From: CBDCUW01 sp963734865 | GTDB taxonomy: Bacteria > Planctomycetota > Planctomycetia > Pirellulales > Pirellulaceae | Assembly: GCA_963734865.1 (NCBI GenBank) | Contig: CAVTIV010000023.1 | Location: 1-64,000 of the forward strand | Direction: 5' to 3' | Length of the DNA stretch: 64,000 nt | In this document: in pieces, positions 34,722 through 43,665 of the stretch | Layout of the letters: every line of letters starts with the position of its first letter | Position numbering within the stretch: the stretch's first letter is position 1 | Program-made: the position numbers and the translations under genes | Notes under the pieces: generated by a model | Database searches by the model: none | Told to the model about the DNA's origin: nothing | Seen by the model: the letters and a program-made list of their open reading frames with translations, nothing else

Positions 34722-35600
34722 ATGAGCTTTCCGGACGATCTGCTGCACTTGGTACGAACCGACGAGCCACTGGGGCCGCTGGTGTGGTTGGGAATTGGCG
34801 GTCCGGCACGGTATTTCGCCGAACCGGTGGATGAAGACGAGTTGAAGCGAATCATTGGCGCCGCCAGTGATGGCGGGCTGGCCGTTCGGATTCTCGGTGG
34901 TGGCAGCAACGTGCTGGTCCGAGAGGCGGGTTTTGATGGCGTCGTCATTTCGCTGGCAGCGGCGGCGACAAGTCAGCTTTCAATTGCGGAAAACCAAATG
35001 AAGGCGGGTGCCGGCGCGAAGCTCTCGCACGCGGTGATCAAAGCGGTTGGTGCCGGTCTGGGCGGATTGGAACACCTCGTGGGGATTCCCGGTTCGGTCG
35101 GCGGAGCGGTCGTTGGCAACGCATCGAGCGATGGCCGCGACATCGGTTCGGTCGTCCACGCCGTCACGGTGCTCGAAAGTGACGGTTCGACGCGAACCTT
35201 GACCCAACAGGAAGCTGGCTTTTCGCACCGCAAGACGTCGCTTAGCGGCATGACGCTGCTGGACATCACGTTCGCGTTAGAACCGCGTGATTCGGCCGCA
35301 CTGACCAAGCGAATGCAAAAACTTTGGATCGGACGCAATTCCTGCCGGCCAGCCGAAGAGCGTCGAATCGCGATGCCTTTTGTCGATCCCGACGGAATGC
35401 CAGCAAAGGAGCTGATTCAAAGCGTCGGTCTGGCCGGAATTCGCGAAGGAGACGTCTCTCTGGACCCGACTCAGCCGCACTATTTGGTCGCCCATTCGGG
35501 CGCGACCAGCGACCAGTGTCTGCGATTGATTGAGCGGGTTCGCGAACAAGTGCTCCTGCAAACCGGGATCGACTTGCAACTGAATCTGCAGATTTGGTAA
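34722..35600 (+). CDS. murB: Divergent UDP-N-acetylenolpyruvoylglucosamine reductase (MurB)
   Basis: The 292-aa protein keeps the MurB FAD-binding fold: WLGIGGPARYFAEP, ILGGGSNVLVREAGFDGVVI, LEHLVGIPGSVGGAVVGNAS. MurB makes UDP-MurNAc for peptidoglycan. However, the GS(F/T)FKNP segment with the catalytic Ser is replaced by AMPFVDP, and the C-terminal LExEV with the catalytic Glu reads LQLNLQIW. The usual YRxS Tyr is His (FSHRKTS). If these alignments hold the enzyme is inactive or altered. The start at 34722 follows a G+C-rich leader; a GTG at 34680 is an alternative. ftsQ follows, 78 bp downstream, as in the dcw cluster of many bacteria. Confidence 0.82.
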   Translation: MSFPDDLLHLVRTDEPLGPLVWLGIGGPARYFAEPVDEDELKRIIGAASDGGLAVRILGGGSNVLVREAGFDGVVISLAAAATSQLSIAENQMKAGAGAKLSHAVIKAVGAGLGGLEHLVGIPGSVGGAVVGNASSDGRDIGSVVHAVTVLESDGSTRTLTQQEAGFSHRKTSLSGMTLLDITFALEPRDSAALTKRMQKLWIGRNSCRPAEERRIAMPFVDPDGMPAKELIQSVGLAGIREGDVSLDPTQPHYLVAHSGATSDQCLRLIERVREQVLLQTGIDLQLNLQIW

Positions 35601-35678
35601 TCCAACTCTGCTGGATTCCGCTTCGACGATGAAGCGGTCCGTTGATTTTCGCCGCCCAGGAATGCGAGGCGCCCCATC

Positions 35679-36545
35679 ATGGCGATGAAATCGCCGGAAA
35701 CCGAACGTCGTCGACCGATCCGCGACCTGTTGCGTCGGTTGATCAAGGCGCCCGCGGTGCTGTCGATCTTTTGGCCCGCGGTGCTGGTCATCGGTGGCTA
35801 CGTCGCCTGGCATCAATGGGGTGCCGATCAGGTGGCGAGCAAGTTTTATGGTGTCGATCCGTCGCTGATTGAGGTGACCCAACCTCCACCGTATGTCCGC
35901 ACGGACCTGGTCGAATCGGTCTATCGAGACACGGCGATGGAAGGGCTATCGCTGCTCGACCCTCAAGCGACGGCAAAGATCGCCTCGGCGTTTTCGATGA
36001 ACCCGTGGATTCGACGAGTCGTCAGCGTTCGCAAACTGCCCGGCGGCGTGATTGACGTTCGCTTGCAATACCGGGAACCGGTCGCGATGGTCTTGGTCGC
36101 CAAGCCAGGTTCGTCCGAGTCCGATCATTTCTTCCCCGTTGACGGCGAAGGGGTGTTGCTGCCAACCAGCGAATTCGCTCGCGCCGAAACGTTACAGTTC
36201 GTCCACATCGTGGTTCCAAACGTTTACCCAACCGTGAAGGCTGGTTTCCCGTTTGGCGATTCACGAGTGGAGTCGGCGGCCAGGCTAGCCGCCGTCTTGG
36301 CCAATTACCGTGACCAAACGGACATCGTCAGCATCGGTGTCCCAGGTGATCCACGGGCGAGCACCGTACCGCAGCTGGAGCTGACCACCCGCAGCGGCAA
36401 GAAGCGATTCTGGGGAAACCCACCGGGGATGGAATCGCCCGGCGAAGCGACCGTGGAGATGAAACTGCAACAGTTGCTGCAGACCGACGCGGCGGAGAAC
36501 GCCGACCTGCGGATGGCCTACCGCGCCAATCCGCAGCAGGGCTGA
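35679..36545 (+). CDS. ftsQ: FtsQ-like cell-division protein
   Basis: The 288-aa protein has FtsQ topology: a short basic cytoplasmic tail, one membrane helix (about 26-44), then a POTRA-like region. The key segment is NPWIRRVVSVRKLPGGVIDVRLQYREPVAMV (split here: NPWIRRVVSVRKLPGG, then VIDVRLQYREPVAMV, about residues 108-138), the FtsQ hallmark of PWI followed by V-x-R and an RxPVA end. FtsQ bridges early and late division proteins. Planctomycetes lack FtsZ, so its job here must differ or serve cell-wall synthesis. It lies beside murB and is convergent with tkt, with 7 bp between stops. Confidence 0.78.
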   Translation: MAMKSPETERRRPIRDLLRRLIKAPAVLSIFWPAVLVIGGYVAWHQWGADQVASKFYGVDPSLIEVTQPPPYVRTDLVESVYRDTAMEGLSLLDPQATAKIASAFSMNPWIRRVVSVRKLPGGVIDVRLQYREPVAMVLVAKPGSSESDHFFPVDGEGVLLPTSEFARAETLQFVHIVVPNVYPTVKAGFPFGDSRVESAARLAAVLANYRDQTDIVSIGVPGDPRASTVPQLELTTRSGKKRFWGNPPGMESPGEATVEMKLQQLLQTDAAENADLRMAYRANPQQG

Positions 36546-36552
36546 ACGACCC

Positions 36553-38598
36553 CTACACCCGCGCCGCCGCGACGACCGCATCGGCGTTGATGCCGAAATA
36601 CTCGTACACCTCGGCGTAGGGCCCGCTGGCACCGTAGCCGTGCATGCCGACAAACTTTCCGTTGCTGCCGATCCAACGGTCCCAGCACATTCGGATCCCC
36701 GCTTCCACCGCGACACGATTGGTCACCGCTGGTGGCAGCACCTGGTCTCGATAGGCGTCGGATTGTTCGGCGAATAGGTCCATGCAAGGCATGCTCACGA
36801 CTCGAACCTTGACGCCGTCGGCCGTTAGTCGTTTGGCCGCCTCGGTGCACAGCCCAAGTTCACTGCCGGTGCCCATCAGGATCACATCGGCCGTGCCGTC
36901 GCAATCAGACAGGACGTACCCACCTTTGCTGCAATGGCTTGCCGCGGCGTAGATGCTGCGATCAAGGGTTGCCATGTTTTGCCGGGACAGGACAAACGCC
37001 GAAGGATGATCATTGATCTGCATCGCCGTGCGATAACACTCGGCCACTTCGTTTGCATCACCGGGGCGAAAGACGTACAGGCCCGGGATGGCACGACAAG
37101 CCGTCAGGTGCTCGACCGGCTGATGAGTCGGACCGTCTTCGCCGACACCGATCGAATCGTGCGTCAGAATGTACAGCACCGGGCGTCCCATGATGCTGGC
37201 CAGACGCATCCCCCCACGCATGTAGTCGGTAAAGACAAAGAACGTCGCGCCATAGGCACGCAGTCCCGAGAGCGACAATCCGTTGACGATGCCAGCCATC
37301 GCGTGTTCGCGAATGCCAAAGTGCAGATTGCGGCCGCCGTACTGACGGGGCAGAAACTCCCCGGCCCCGGGGAAGGTCAAATCCGATTTGGTGCTGGGAG
37401 CGAGGTCGGCCGAACCACCGATCATGAACGGCACATTGGCTGCGATCGCGTTGAGCGTTTTGCCGCTCGTATTGCGGGTCGCGTCGCCCTTTTCGCTCGG
37501 CTCGAATACCGGAATATCTTTGTCCCAACCGTCGGGCAAGCGGCCGTCGAACATTGCTTGAAGTTCAGCTGCCTTGCTGGCATGTGCCCCCTGATAGGCC
37601 GACCAGACATCTTGCCAGGCCTGATATGCGTCGCCCCCCCGTGATCCGATTCCCGCTTGGAAATGTTCTTTGACTCCATCAGGGATGTAGAACTTTTCGT
37701 CTTGCGGAAATCCGTAGTTCTCTTTTGCTAGCGCGACCTCGTCCCAACCGAGCGGCGCGCCATGGGCACCGTGGGTGTTCTGCTTGTTCGGGGCACCGTA
37801 GCCGATGATACTCCGGACGATGATGATCGTCGGTTTGTCCTGGCAAGCCTGGAATCCCTCGAGCGCCTTGCCGATCGCGGTCAAGTCGTTGGCGTCGGCG
37901 ACATGCAGCACGTTCCAGCCAAGACCTCGAAATCGCTCGCCCACATCCTCGCTAAAGGCGAGCGCCGTATCACCTTCGATCGTGATGTGGTTGTCGTCAT
38001 AAATCCAACACAGGTTGTCCAGTTTCAAATGTCCGGCCAGCGATGCGGCTTCGCAGGAGATCCCCTCCATCAGGTCACCATCGCTGCACATCGCGTAGAC
38101 GTTGTAGTCAAACAGGGTGTGCTCGGGCGTGTTGTAATTTTCGGCCAGCCACTTTTCGGCCATCGCCATGCCGACGGCGTTGCTGACACCCGCACCCAAT
38201 GGGCCTGTCGTCGTTTCGATACCGGCCGCTTCACCGAACTCGGGGTGGCCGGCACAGACGCTGCCGAGTTGGCGAAAGTTCTTGATGTCTTCCAGGGTGA
38301 CGGCCAAGTCGTCCGTCGGATTCCCCGACTCGTCCACCGCTTTCACTCCCGTCAAGTACAGCACGCTGTACAGCAGCATCGAGGCGTGACCACAGGAAAG
38401 CACGAAGCGATCTCGGGAGGGCCAGTGTGGCTGTGCCGGATCATATTTCAGCGTGTGGTTAAAAAGTTGATAAGCGACCGGCGCCAGCGCCATCGGCGTA
38501 CCGGGATGACCACTGTTGGCGGTTTGGACGGCATCCATGCTGAGGGTGCGAATGGTGTCGACGGCTAGGTTCTCAATATCTGTCGATGCAACGCTCAT
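36553..38598 (-). CDS. tkt: Transketolase
   Basis: The 681-aa thiamine-diphosphate enzyme transfers two-carbon units in the non-oxidative pentose phosphate pathway. The N-terminal domain contains ANSGHPGTPMALAPVAY, GPLGAGVSNAVGMA and the ThDP motif SDGDLMEGISCEAASL...DDNHITIEG. The middle domain has GSADLAPSTKSDL, FGIREHAM, YGATFFVFTDYMRGG and THDSIGVGEDGPTHQP. The C-terminal domain is complete. ATG 38598 (MSVASTDIENLAVD) is used; the frame is open further upstream without similarity. Together with rpiB it covers the pentose phosphate route. Confidence 0.96.
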   Translation of the reverse strand: MSVASTDIENLAVDTIRTLSMDAVQTANSGHPGTPMALAPVAYQLFNHTLKYDPAQPHWPSRDRFVLSCGHASMLLYSVLYLTGVKAVDESGNPTDDLAVTLEDIKNFRQLGSVCAGHPEFGEAAGIETTTGPLGAGVSNAVGMAMAEKWLAENYNTPEHTLFDYNVYAMCSDGDLMEGISCEAASLAGHLKLDNLCWIYDDNHITIEGDTALAFSEDVGERFRGLGWNVLHVADANDLTAIGKALEGFQACQDKPTIIIVRSIIGYGAPNKQNTHGAHGAPLGWDEVALAKENYGFPQDEKFYIPDGVKEHFQAGIGSRGGDAYQAWQDVWSAYQGAHASKAAELQAMFDGRLPDGWDKDIPVFEPSEKGDATRNTSGKTLNAIAANVPFMIGGSADLAPSTKSDLTFPGAGEFLPRQYGGRNLHFGIREHAMAGIVNGLSLSGLRAYGATFFVFTDYMRGGMRLASIMGRPVLYILTHDSIGVGEDGPTHQPVEHLTACRAIPGLYVFRPGDANEVAECYRTAMQINDHPSAFVLSRQNMATLDRSIYAAASHCSKGGYVLSDCDGTADVILMGTGSELGLCTEAAKRLTADGVKVRVVSMPCMDLFAEQSDAYRDQVLPPAVTNRVAVEAGIRMCWDRWIGSNGKFVGMHGYGASGPYAEVYEYFGINADAVVAAARV

Positions 38599-38743
38599 CG
38601 GCGGCCAACCATTTCTTGAATCAAGAGGACGAAAGAGGGAGGATACGACCAGGAATTGCCCTCCAAAAGCGAGCAAAAATCGTAATGCGAACGGGACCTA
38701 TTCGGAAGACCCCTGCGGAAACGGACCACCCTTTGCGCGGTTG

Positions 38744-39505
38744 CTACGCCTTGAGACCCCATTGCGGCATTGCTGCCAGCAATTGCTGCTCGGTCAGATC
38801 GAATTGCAGTGGCGTGAGCGTCACGTTTCCACGCCGAAGTTCAGTCACATCGGCCGTTTCGGCCGGCGGTTGCTCGGGTTCCGACCACAAGGCCCAGTAA
38901 TAGTGACGACCACCGGGGTCTTGCCGTTTTTCGTACATGCGACCGTATTGGGCCAATCCCATCGGAACCACACGGACATCTCGAGGGGACTCGGTCGCGG
39001 CAGTTGGGATGTTCAGGTTGAACAGTTTGCCGGCCGCTTGCGGTTGCCCGATCAGACCGCGGATCACGTTTCGGGCGATCACGGCAGCCGACTGAAAATC
39101 GGCATCCTCGTCGTATTCCAGCGAAACGGCGACGCTCGTCACCCCAAAAAAAGCCCCTTCGATCGCGGCGGCAACGGTCCCGCTGTACAGCACGTTGATC
39201 CCAGCATTGAGTCCGCTATTGATGCCGCTGACGACCAAATCCAGCGGCTCGTCCTTCAGCAATTCGGCGATCGCTAGCTTGACACAGTCGGCCGGCGAGC
39301 CATCGACAGCCCACGCCCAATGACGCCCGTCACGATGAACCGCCTTGCAAATCAACGGCGTCAAATAGGTGATCGAATGGCCCACGCCACTTTGTTCCGT
39401 GGCCGGAGCGATCACGAAGACGTCGCCCAGGTGCCGCAGTTGCTGCTCGAGCGCCAGTAAACCGGGGGCAAAAACGCCATCATCATTGGTCAGAAGAATA
39501 CGCAC
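38744..39505 (-). CDS. surE: 5'/3'-nucleotidase SurE
   Basis: The 253-aa SurE hydrolyses nucleoside 5'- and 3'-monophosphates and short polyphosphates, in many bacteria in stationary phase or stress survival. Motifs are RILLTNDDG (metal-binding Asp pair) at the start, APATEQSGVGHSIT, and the SGINSGLNAGINVLYSGTVAAA loop. The GTG at 39505 places the LLTNDDG motif at the normal N-terminal position; the upstream open frame to 39649 is low-complexity. It is divergent from guaA. Confidence 0.93.
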   Translation of the reverse strand: MRILLTNDDGVFAPGLLALEQQLRHLGDVFVIAPATEQSGVGHSITYLTPLICKAVHRDGRHWAWAVDGSPADCVKLAIAELLKDEPLDLVVSGINSGLNAGINVLYSGTVAAAIEGAFFGVTSVAVSLEYDEDADFQSAAVIARNVIRGLIGQPQAAGKLFNLNIPTAATESPRDVRVVPMGLAQYGRMYEKRQDPGGRHYYWALWSEPEQPPAETADVTELRRGNVTLTPLQFDLTEQQLLAAMPQWGLKA

Positions 39506-39728
39506 GTGAGTCGCTTTGCGATCGAATGGGGCGGAAAAAGTTGCGAACAGGGAAGGCGTCGGTCGAGGGAATGTGTCGGGGGGAGGTTGTGCGGCCCCTT
39601 GGGAATCGAAGTGCCATTTTCTACACTTCGGGATTCTTTCCCGCGACACCTCTCGTTACTCGTTGTCGATTTCCAGCGCCGAACGTTCTCGGCAATGGTG
39701 TGAATTTGACAGGGGGAAGCAAGGTCGA

Positions 39729-41331
39729 ATGACTCAGCCCAACACCGCCAGCCAAACAGCCACCGCCGTCGGCGGGACCACCGAAACGCTCACGGGCCAA
39801 CGAATTGTCGTGTTGGACTTCGGCTCGCAATACGCCCAGCTGATCGCCCGACGTGTCCGCGATCAGAACGTCTATTGTCAGATCTTGCGTCACGACATTT
39901 CGGCCGATCGGCTGGTCGAACTGGCACCCAAGGGGATCATTCTCTCGGGCGGGCCGTCGAGCGTGTATGCACCCAACGCGCCCAAATGTGACCCGAGAAT
40001 CTTCGAGATCGGCATCCCGATTTTGGGCATCTGTTATGGCATGCAGCTGACCTGCGAGGCACTGGGGGGCAAAGTCGACAACACTCCGACCCGCGAATAT
40101 GGCCCGGCCAAGTTTCGGATCCAGCAGCACGATTCGTTGTTTGCCGGGATGCCCGACGAAATCGACGTTTGGATGAGCCATGGCGATCAGATTTCTTCGG
40201 TCAGCGATCAGTTTGAAACATTGGCCCAAACCACAACCTGTCCGATCGCGGCGATTCGGCATCGCCAACTGCCCGTGTTCGGAATGCAGTTTCACCCCGA
40301 AGTGACGCATACGCCGCTGGGAGGAAAACTGTTGGAGAATTTTGTGGTCGGCGTCTGTGGTTGCGAGGCATCCTGGCGGCTGGGCGATTTTGCCGAGGAA
40401 GCGATTCAACAGATTCGCCAACAGGTCGGAGACCGCCGCGTCATCTGCGGGCTCAGTGGTGGCGTCGACTCCTCGGTCGTGGCCGCGATCCTGTACAAGG
40501 CGATCGGCCCGCAATTGTCCTGCATCCTGGTGGATAACGGATTGCTGCGAAAAAACGAACAAGCGCTGGTGATCGGCGAGTTCAGTGGCCACTTCAAGAC
40601 AGACTTGCACGTCGTCAACGCCGAGGACCGATTCCTGGACACGCTACGTGGAATCAGCGAGCCTCAAGAAAAACGCCGCCGCATTGGCCACGCGTTCATC
40701 GAGTGTTTCAAAGAGGAGGCGGCAAAAATCCGAGACGCCCATTTCCTGGCACAAGGCACCCTCTATCCCGACGTGATCGAAAGTGGCGCCGACCCCGATG
40801 GACCCGCCGCAACGATCAAACTGCACCACAATGTGGGGGGCTTGCCGGCGGAACTCGGGTTCGAGCTGATCGAGCCGCTACGCGATCTGTTCAAAGACGA
40901 AGTGCGTCGGCTGGGGCTTGAGTTAGGGCTGCCCGAAAAGCTCGTCTGGCGACATCCGTTCCCAGGACCAGGTTTGGCCGTTCGCTGTTTGGGCGAAGTG
41001 ACCCGTGAAAAGCTGAGCGTGTTGCGTGAAGCCGATGCGATCGTCGTCAGCGAAATTGAAAAGGCCGGCCTGTATCGGCAAACCAGCCAATCCTTCGCGG
41101 TCCTGCTGCCGGTGCAAAGTGTCGGCGTGATGGGTGACGCCCGAACCTACGACAACGCGATTGCGATTCGTAGCGTCGACACCAGACGACTTCATGACGG
41201 CCGATTGGAGCCGACTGCCCTACGAGTTGCTGGCCCGGATGAGCTCGCGGATCATCAACGAAGTCAAAGGCGTCAATCGAGTTTGTTACGACATCAGCAG
41301 CAAGCCACCGGCAACGATCGAGTGGGAATGA
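39729..41331 (+). pseudogene. guaA: GMP synthase (glutamine-hydrolysing), frame interrupted by a 1-base insertion near the C-terminus
   Basis: GuaA converts XMP to GMP with glutamine and ATP. The amidotransferase domain has LDFGSQYAQLIARRVR, ILSGGPSSVY, the nucleophile loop GICYGMQ and MQFHPEVTHT. The synthetase has the P-loop GLSGGVDSSV, LAQGTLYPDVIES, LPAELGFELIEPLRDLFKDEVR and HPFPGPGLAVR. After AIAIRSVDT the frame breaks: dropping one base (A at 41184) restores DDFMTADWSRLPYELLARMSS...IINEVKGVNRVCYDISSKPPATIEWE, the conserved dimerisation end, giving 533 aa. Since guaA is normally essential in minimal medium, a sequencing insertion is more likely than a real mutation. ATG 39729 is preceded by AAGG. 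Confidence 0.88.
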
Positions 41332-41345
41332 GTTAGCCGCTGGCC

Positions 41346-41469
41346 TTCAACTTCACTTCAAACTTCAAACTTCAAACTTCAAACTTCAAACTTCAAACTT
41401 CACTCAACTTCAAACTTCAAACTTCAAACTTCACAACTTCAAACTTCAAACTTCAAACTTCAAACTTCC
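41346..41469. repeat. Heptanucleotide microsatellite (ACTTCAA)n in the ettA leader
   Basis: About fifteen ACTTCAA units fill the whole gap between guaA and ettA, interrupted twice by CACTC/CAC imperfections. The array ends 5 bp before the ettA start and must lie in its leader or promoter. The units are almost perfect, so recent slippage is likely. Confidence 0.95.
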
Positions 41470-41474
41470 TCTCC

Positions 41475-43156
41475 ATGTCGCGTCAATACATTTATCAAGT
41501 CGAACAGCTGACCAAGAAACATGGCCAGAAAACGGTGCTGAACGATGTTTGGCTGGCGTTTTATCCGGGCGCGAAAATTGGAGTGTTGGGACCCAACGGT
41601 GCGGGGAAATCGACGTTGCTGCGGATCATGGCCGGCCAGGACAAAGAGTTCGACGGCACGGCCAGGCTGGCCAAAGGTTTTACGGTCGGATACTTGGAGC
41701 AAGAACCGCCGCTGAATGAATCGAAGACCGTCTTCGAAAACGTCCAGGAAGCGGTCGCCGAGCGGCAATCGATTCTGGATCGATACAACGAGATCAGCGT
41801 GCAGCTGGGCGAGGTCAGCGATGACGAGCAGATGCAAAAGCTGTGCGACGAAATGGCGAAGCTGCAGGACGTCATCGACGCGGACAATCTGTGGGAACTC
41901 GATCGGCAGGTCGAAATGTCGATGGCGGTGATGAATTTGCCTCCCGGCGATGCCGACGTCACCAAATTGTCCGGAGGCGAACGACGTCGCGTCGCGCTCT
42001 GCCAGTTGCTGATTCGACAACCCGATTTGCTGTTGCTTGACGAACCGACCAACCACTTCGATGCCGAGAGTCGTTTCCTGGCTGGAACAGCACCTTGCGC
42101 AGTACACCGGGACCGTGGTCGCGGTGACGCACGATCGATACTTCCTGGACAACGTCGCCCAGTGGATTTTGGAAATCGATCGCGGCCAGGGGATCCCGTT
42201 CGAGGGCAATTACACCGCCTGGTTGGAAGCCCGTCAAAAGCGGATGGCGATCGAGCAGCGTCAACAAAAGGCGCGCGAACGAACATTGACTCGCGAATTG
42301 GAATGGATCCGCATGAGCCCCAAGGCGCGGCAGGCCAAGAGCAAGGCTCGGATCAAGTCGTACGAAGAGATGTCGGCACAATCGTTCGAGGATCGACCGG
42401 ATGAGCTGGAGATCCAGATCCCATCGGGCCGGCATCTGGGCGAACTGGTGATCGAGGGAAGTCACATTCACAAAGCGTTCGGCGACAAGGTATTGATCGA
42501 CGATTTGTCCTTCCGATTGCCGGCCGGTGGAATCGTCGGCGTGATCGGTCCCAACGGTGCCGGCAAGACAACGTTGTTCCGAATGCTAACCGGGCAAGAC
42601 ACGCCCGATAGCGGTGAAATCCGCATCGGCGACAACCGTCGACATGGGATACGTCGACCAGAGTCGCGACTCGTTGGCGGGCGACAAGACGGTCTTCCAG
42701 GAAATCAGCGGCGGGACCGAGACGATCGTCATGGGCGGCCGCAACATTGCCTCCCGCGCCTACGTCGCCAGATTCAACTTCAAGGGACCCGACCAGGAAA
42801 AGAAAGTCGGCAACCTGTCCGGTGGTGAACGCAACCGCGTCCATTTGGCAAAGCTGTTGCGTCAAGGCTGCAACGTACTGTTGTTGGACGAACCGACCAA
42901 CGACCTTGATGTCGATACGCTGCGCGCACTGGAAGAAGCGATCGCCAATTTTGCCGGATGCGTGGTCGTGACCAGTCACGACCGCTGGTTCCTTGATCGG
43001 CTCGCGACGCATATCCTGGCGTTTGAGGGCGACGGCAAGTTGACTTGGTGCGAAGGCAATTTCGACACCTATGAACAGAACTACCGGGAGCGAATGGGCG
43101 ACGACCCAACCGAAGGCGCCCGCCGCTCTCGATACAAGAGCATCCACGCTGGATGA
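41475..43156 (+). pseudogene. ettA: Energy-dependent translational throttle protein EttA (ABC-F), with two 1-base insertions
   Basis: The restored 559-aa protein is an ABC-F ATPase of the EttA type, which binds the ribosomal E site and gates the first elongation step according to ATP/ADP. ABC1: FYPGAKIGVLGPNGAGKSTLLRI, LSGGERRRVALCQLL, LLLLDEPTNHFDAES. The frame is lost at 42072 (extra C) and continues as VSWLEQHLAQYTGTVVAVTHDRYFLD, then the P-site arm region ARQKRMAIEQRQQKARERTL. ABC2: VIGPNGAGKTTLFRML; an extra A at 42634-42635 breaks the frame, which resumes as TVDMGYVDQSRDSL, LSGGERNRVHLAKLLRQG and LLLDEPTNDLDVDTLRALEEA. Two +1 insertions in one conserved gene suggest sequence error. Its entire leader is the heptamer repeat. 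Confidence 0.85.
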
Positions 43157-43270
43157 CACCGATCGAACGCCGTTCTTTGATCGCGGACATGCATCAAGAA
43201 CAGTTGCTCGGCCCATGACAGCCGATCGGATCGATACGCAAGTAAGGAAACGGGACAACAGGAGAAGACA

Positions 43271-43601
43271 ATGACGATTCTGAGAATTGGAACGAACGAA
43301 AAATACGCCGAAGGATGGGGGGCTGCTTTTGGCAAGTCGACCGGAAAAAAGAAGTCGACAGAGAAGCCCAATAAGAAGCGAAAGGCGACCACCGGCAACA
43401 AGAAGAAATCATCCCAGAAAAAATCCACCAAGATAAAGGTGGTGGCCAAGCAGGGCAGCAAGGCCAAAGCGAAGCCGGCCAAGAAGAGCCAGCAAGGGGT
43501 CGGTGAAGCCGGCCAAAAAATCGGTCAAGGCGACTGCTGTGGTCAAAAAAGCGGCCAAAAAGAAAGCAAAGTCGGCAGCAAAAACGTCACGCAAGCGATA
43601 G
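43271..43601 (+). pseudogene. Lysine-rich histone-H1-like protein, frame interrupted by a 1-base insertion
   Basis: The start (MTILRIGTNEKYAEGWGAAFG) is a compact, conserved-looking head, followed by a long Lys/Ala/Ser/Pro tail (KKKSTEKPNKKRK, KAKPAKK). From 43487 the listed frame changes to Gln/Gly-rich sequence; removing one A there continues the lysine tail (ASKGSVKPAKKSVKATAVVKKAA, ending KSAAKTSRKR, TAG at 43599-43601). The restored protein has 109 aa. Such tails resemble histone H1 or the C-terminus of some bacterial HU/topoisomerases and bind nucleic acids. AGGAGAAG lies 5 nt before the ATG. Insertion error is likely. Confidence 0.75.
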
Positions 43602-43665
43602 CCGATTTCGCGCCGTGAACTCGAGTTACGCTTCCCCTCCTTCCACCGCTCGGCCGCTCTGATCG

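Noticed and set aside
41346..41469. Heptamer array as a CRISPR or a transposon end
   Set aside because: The unit is 7 nt without spacers, so it is a microsatellite; no cas genes or transposase are nearby.
41184..43487. Programmed +1 frameshifting in guaA, ettA and the H1-like gene
   Set aside because: The four sites share no slippery motif, stop codon in register or downstream structure, and they cluster in 2.3 kb, which fits local sequence error better.
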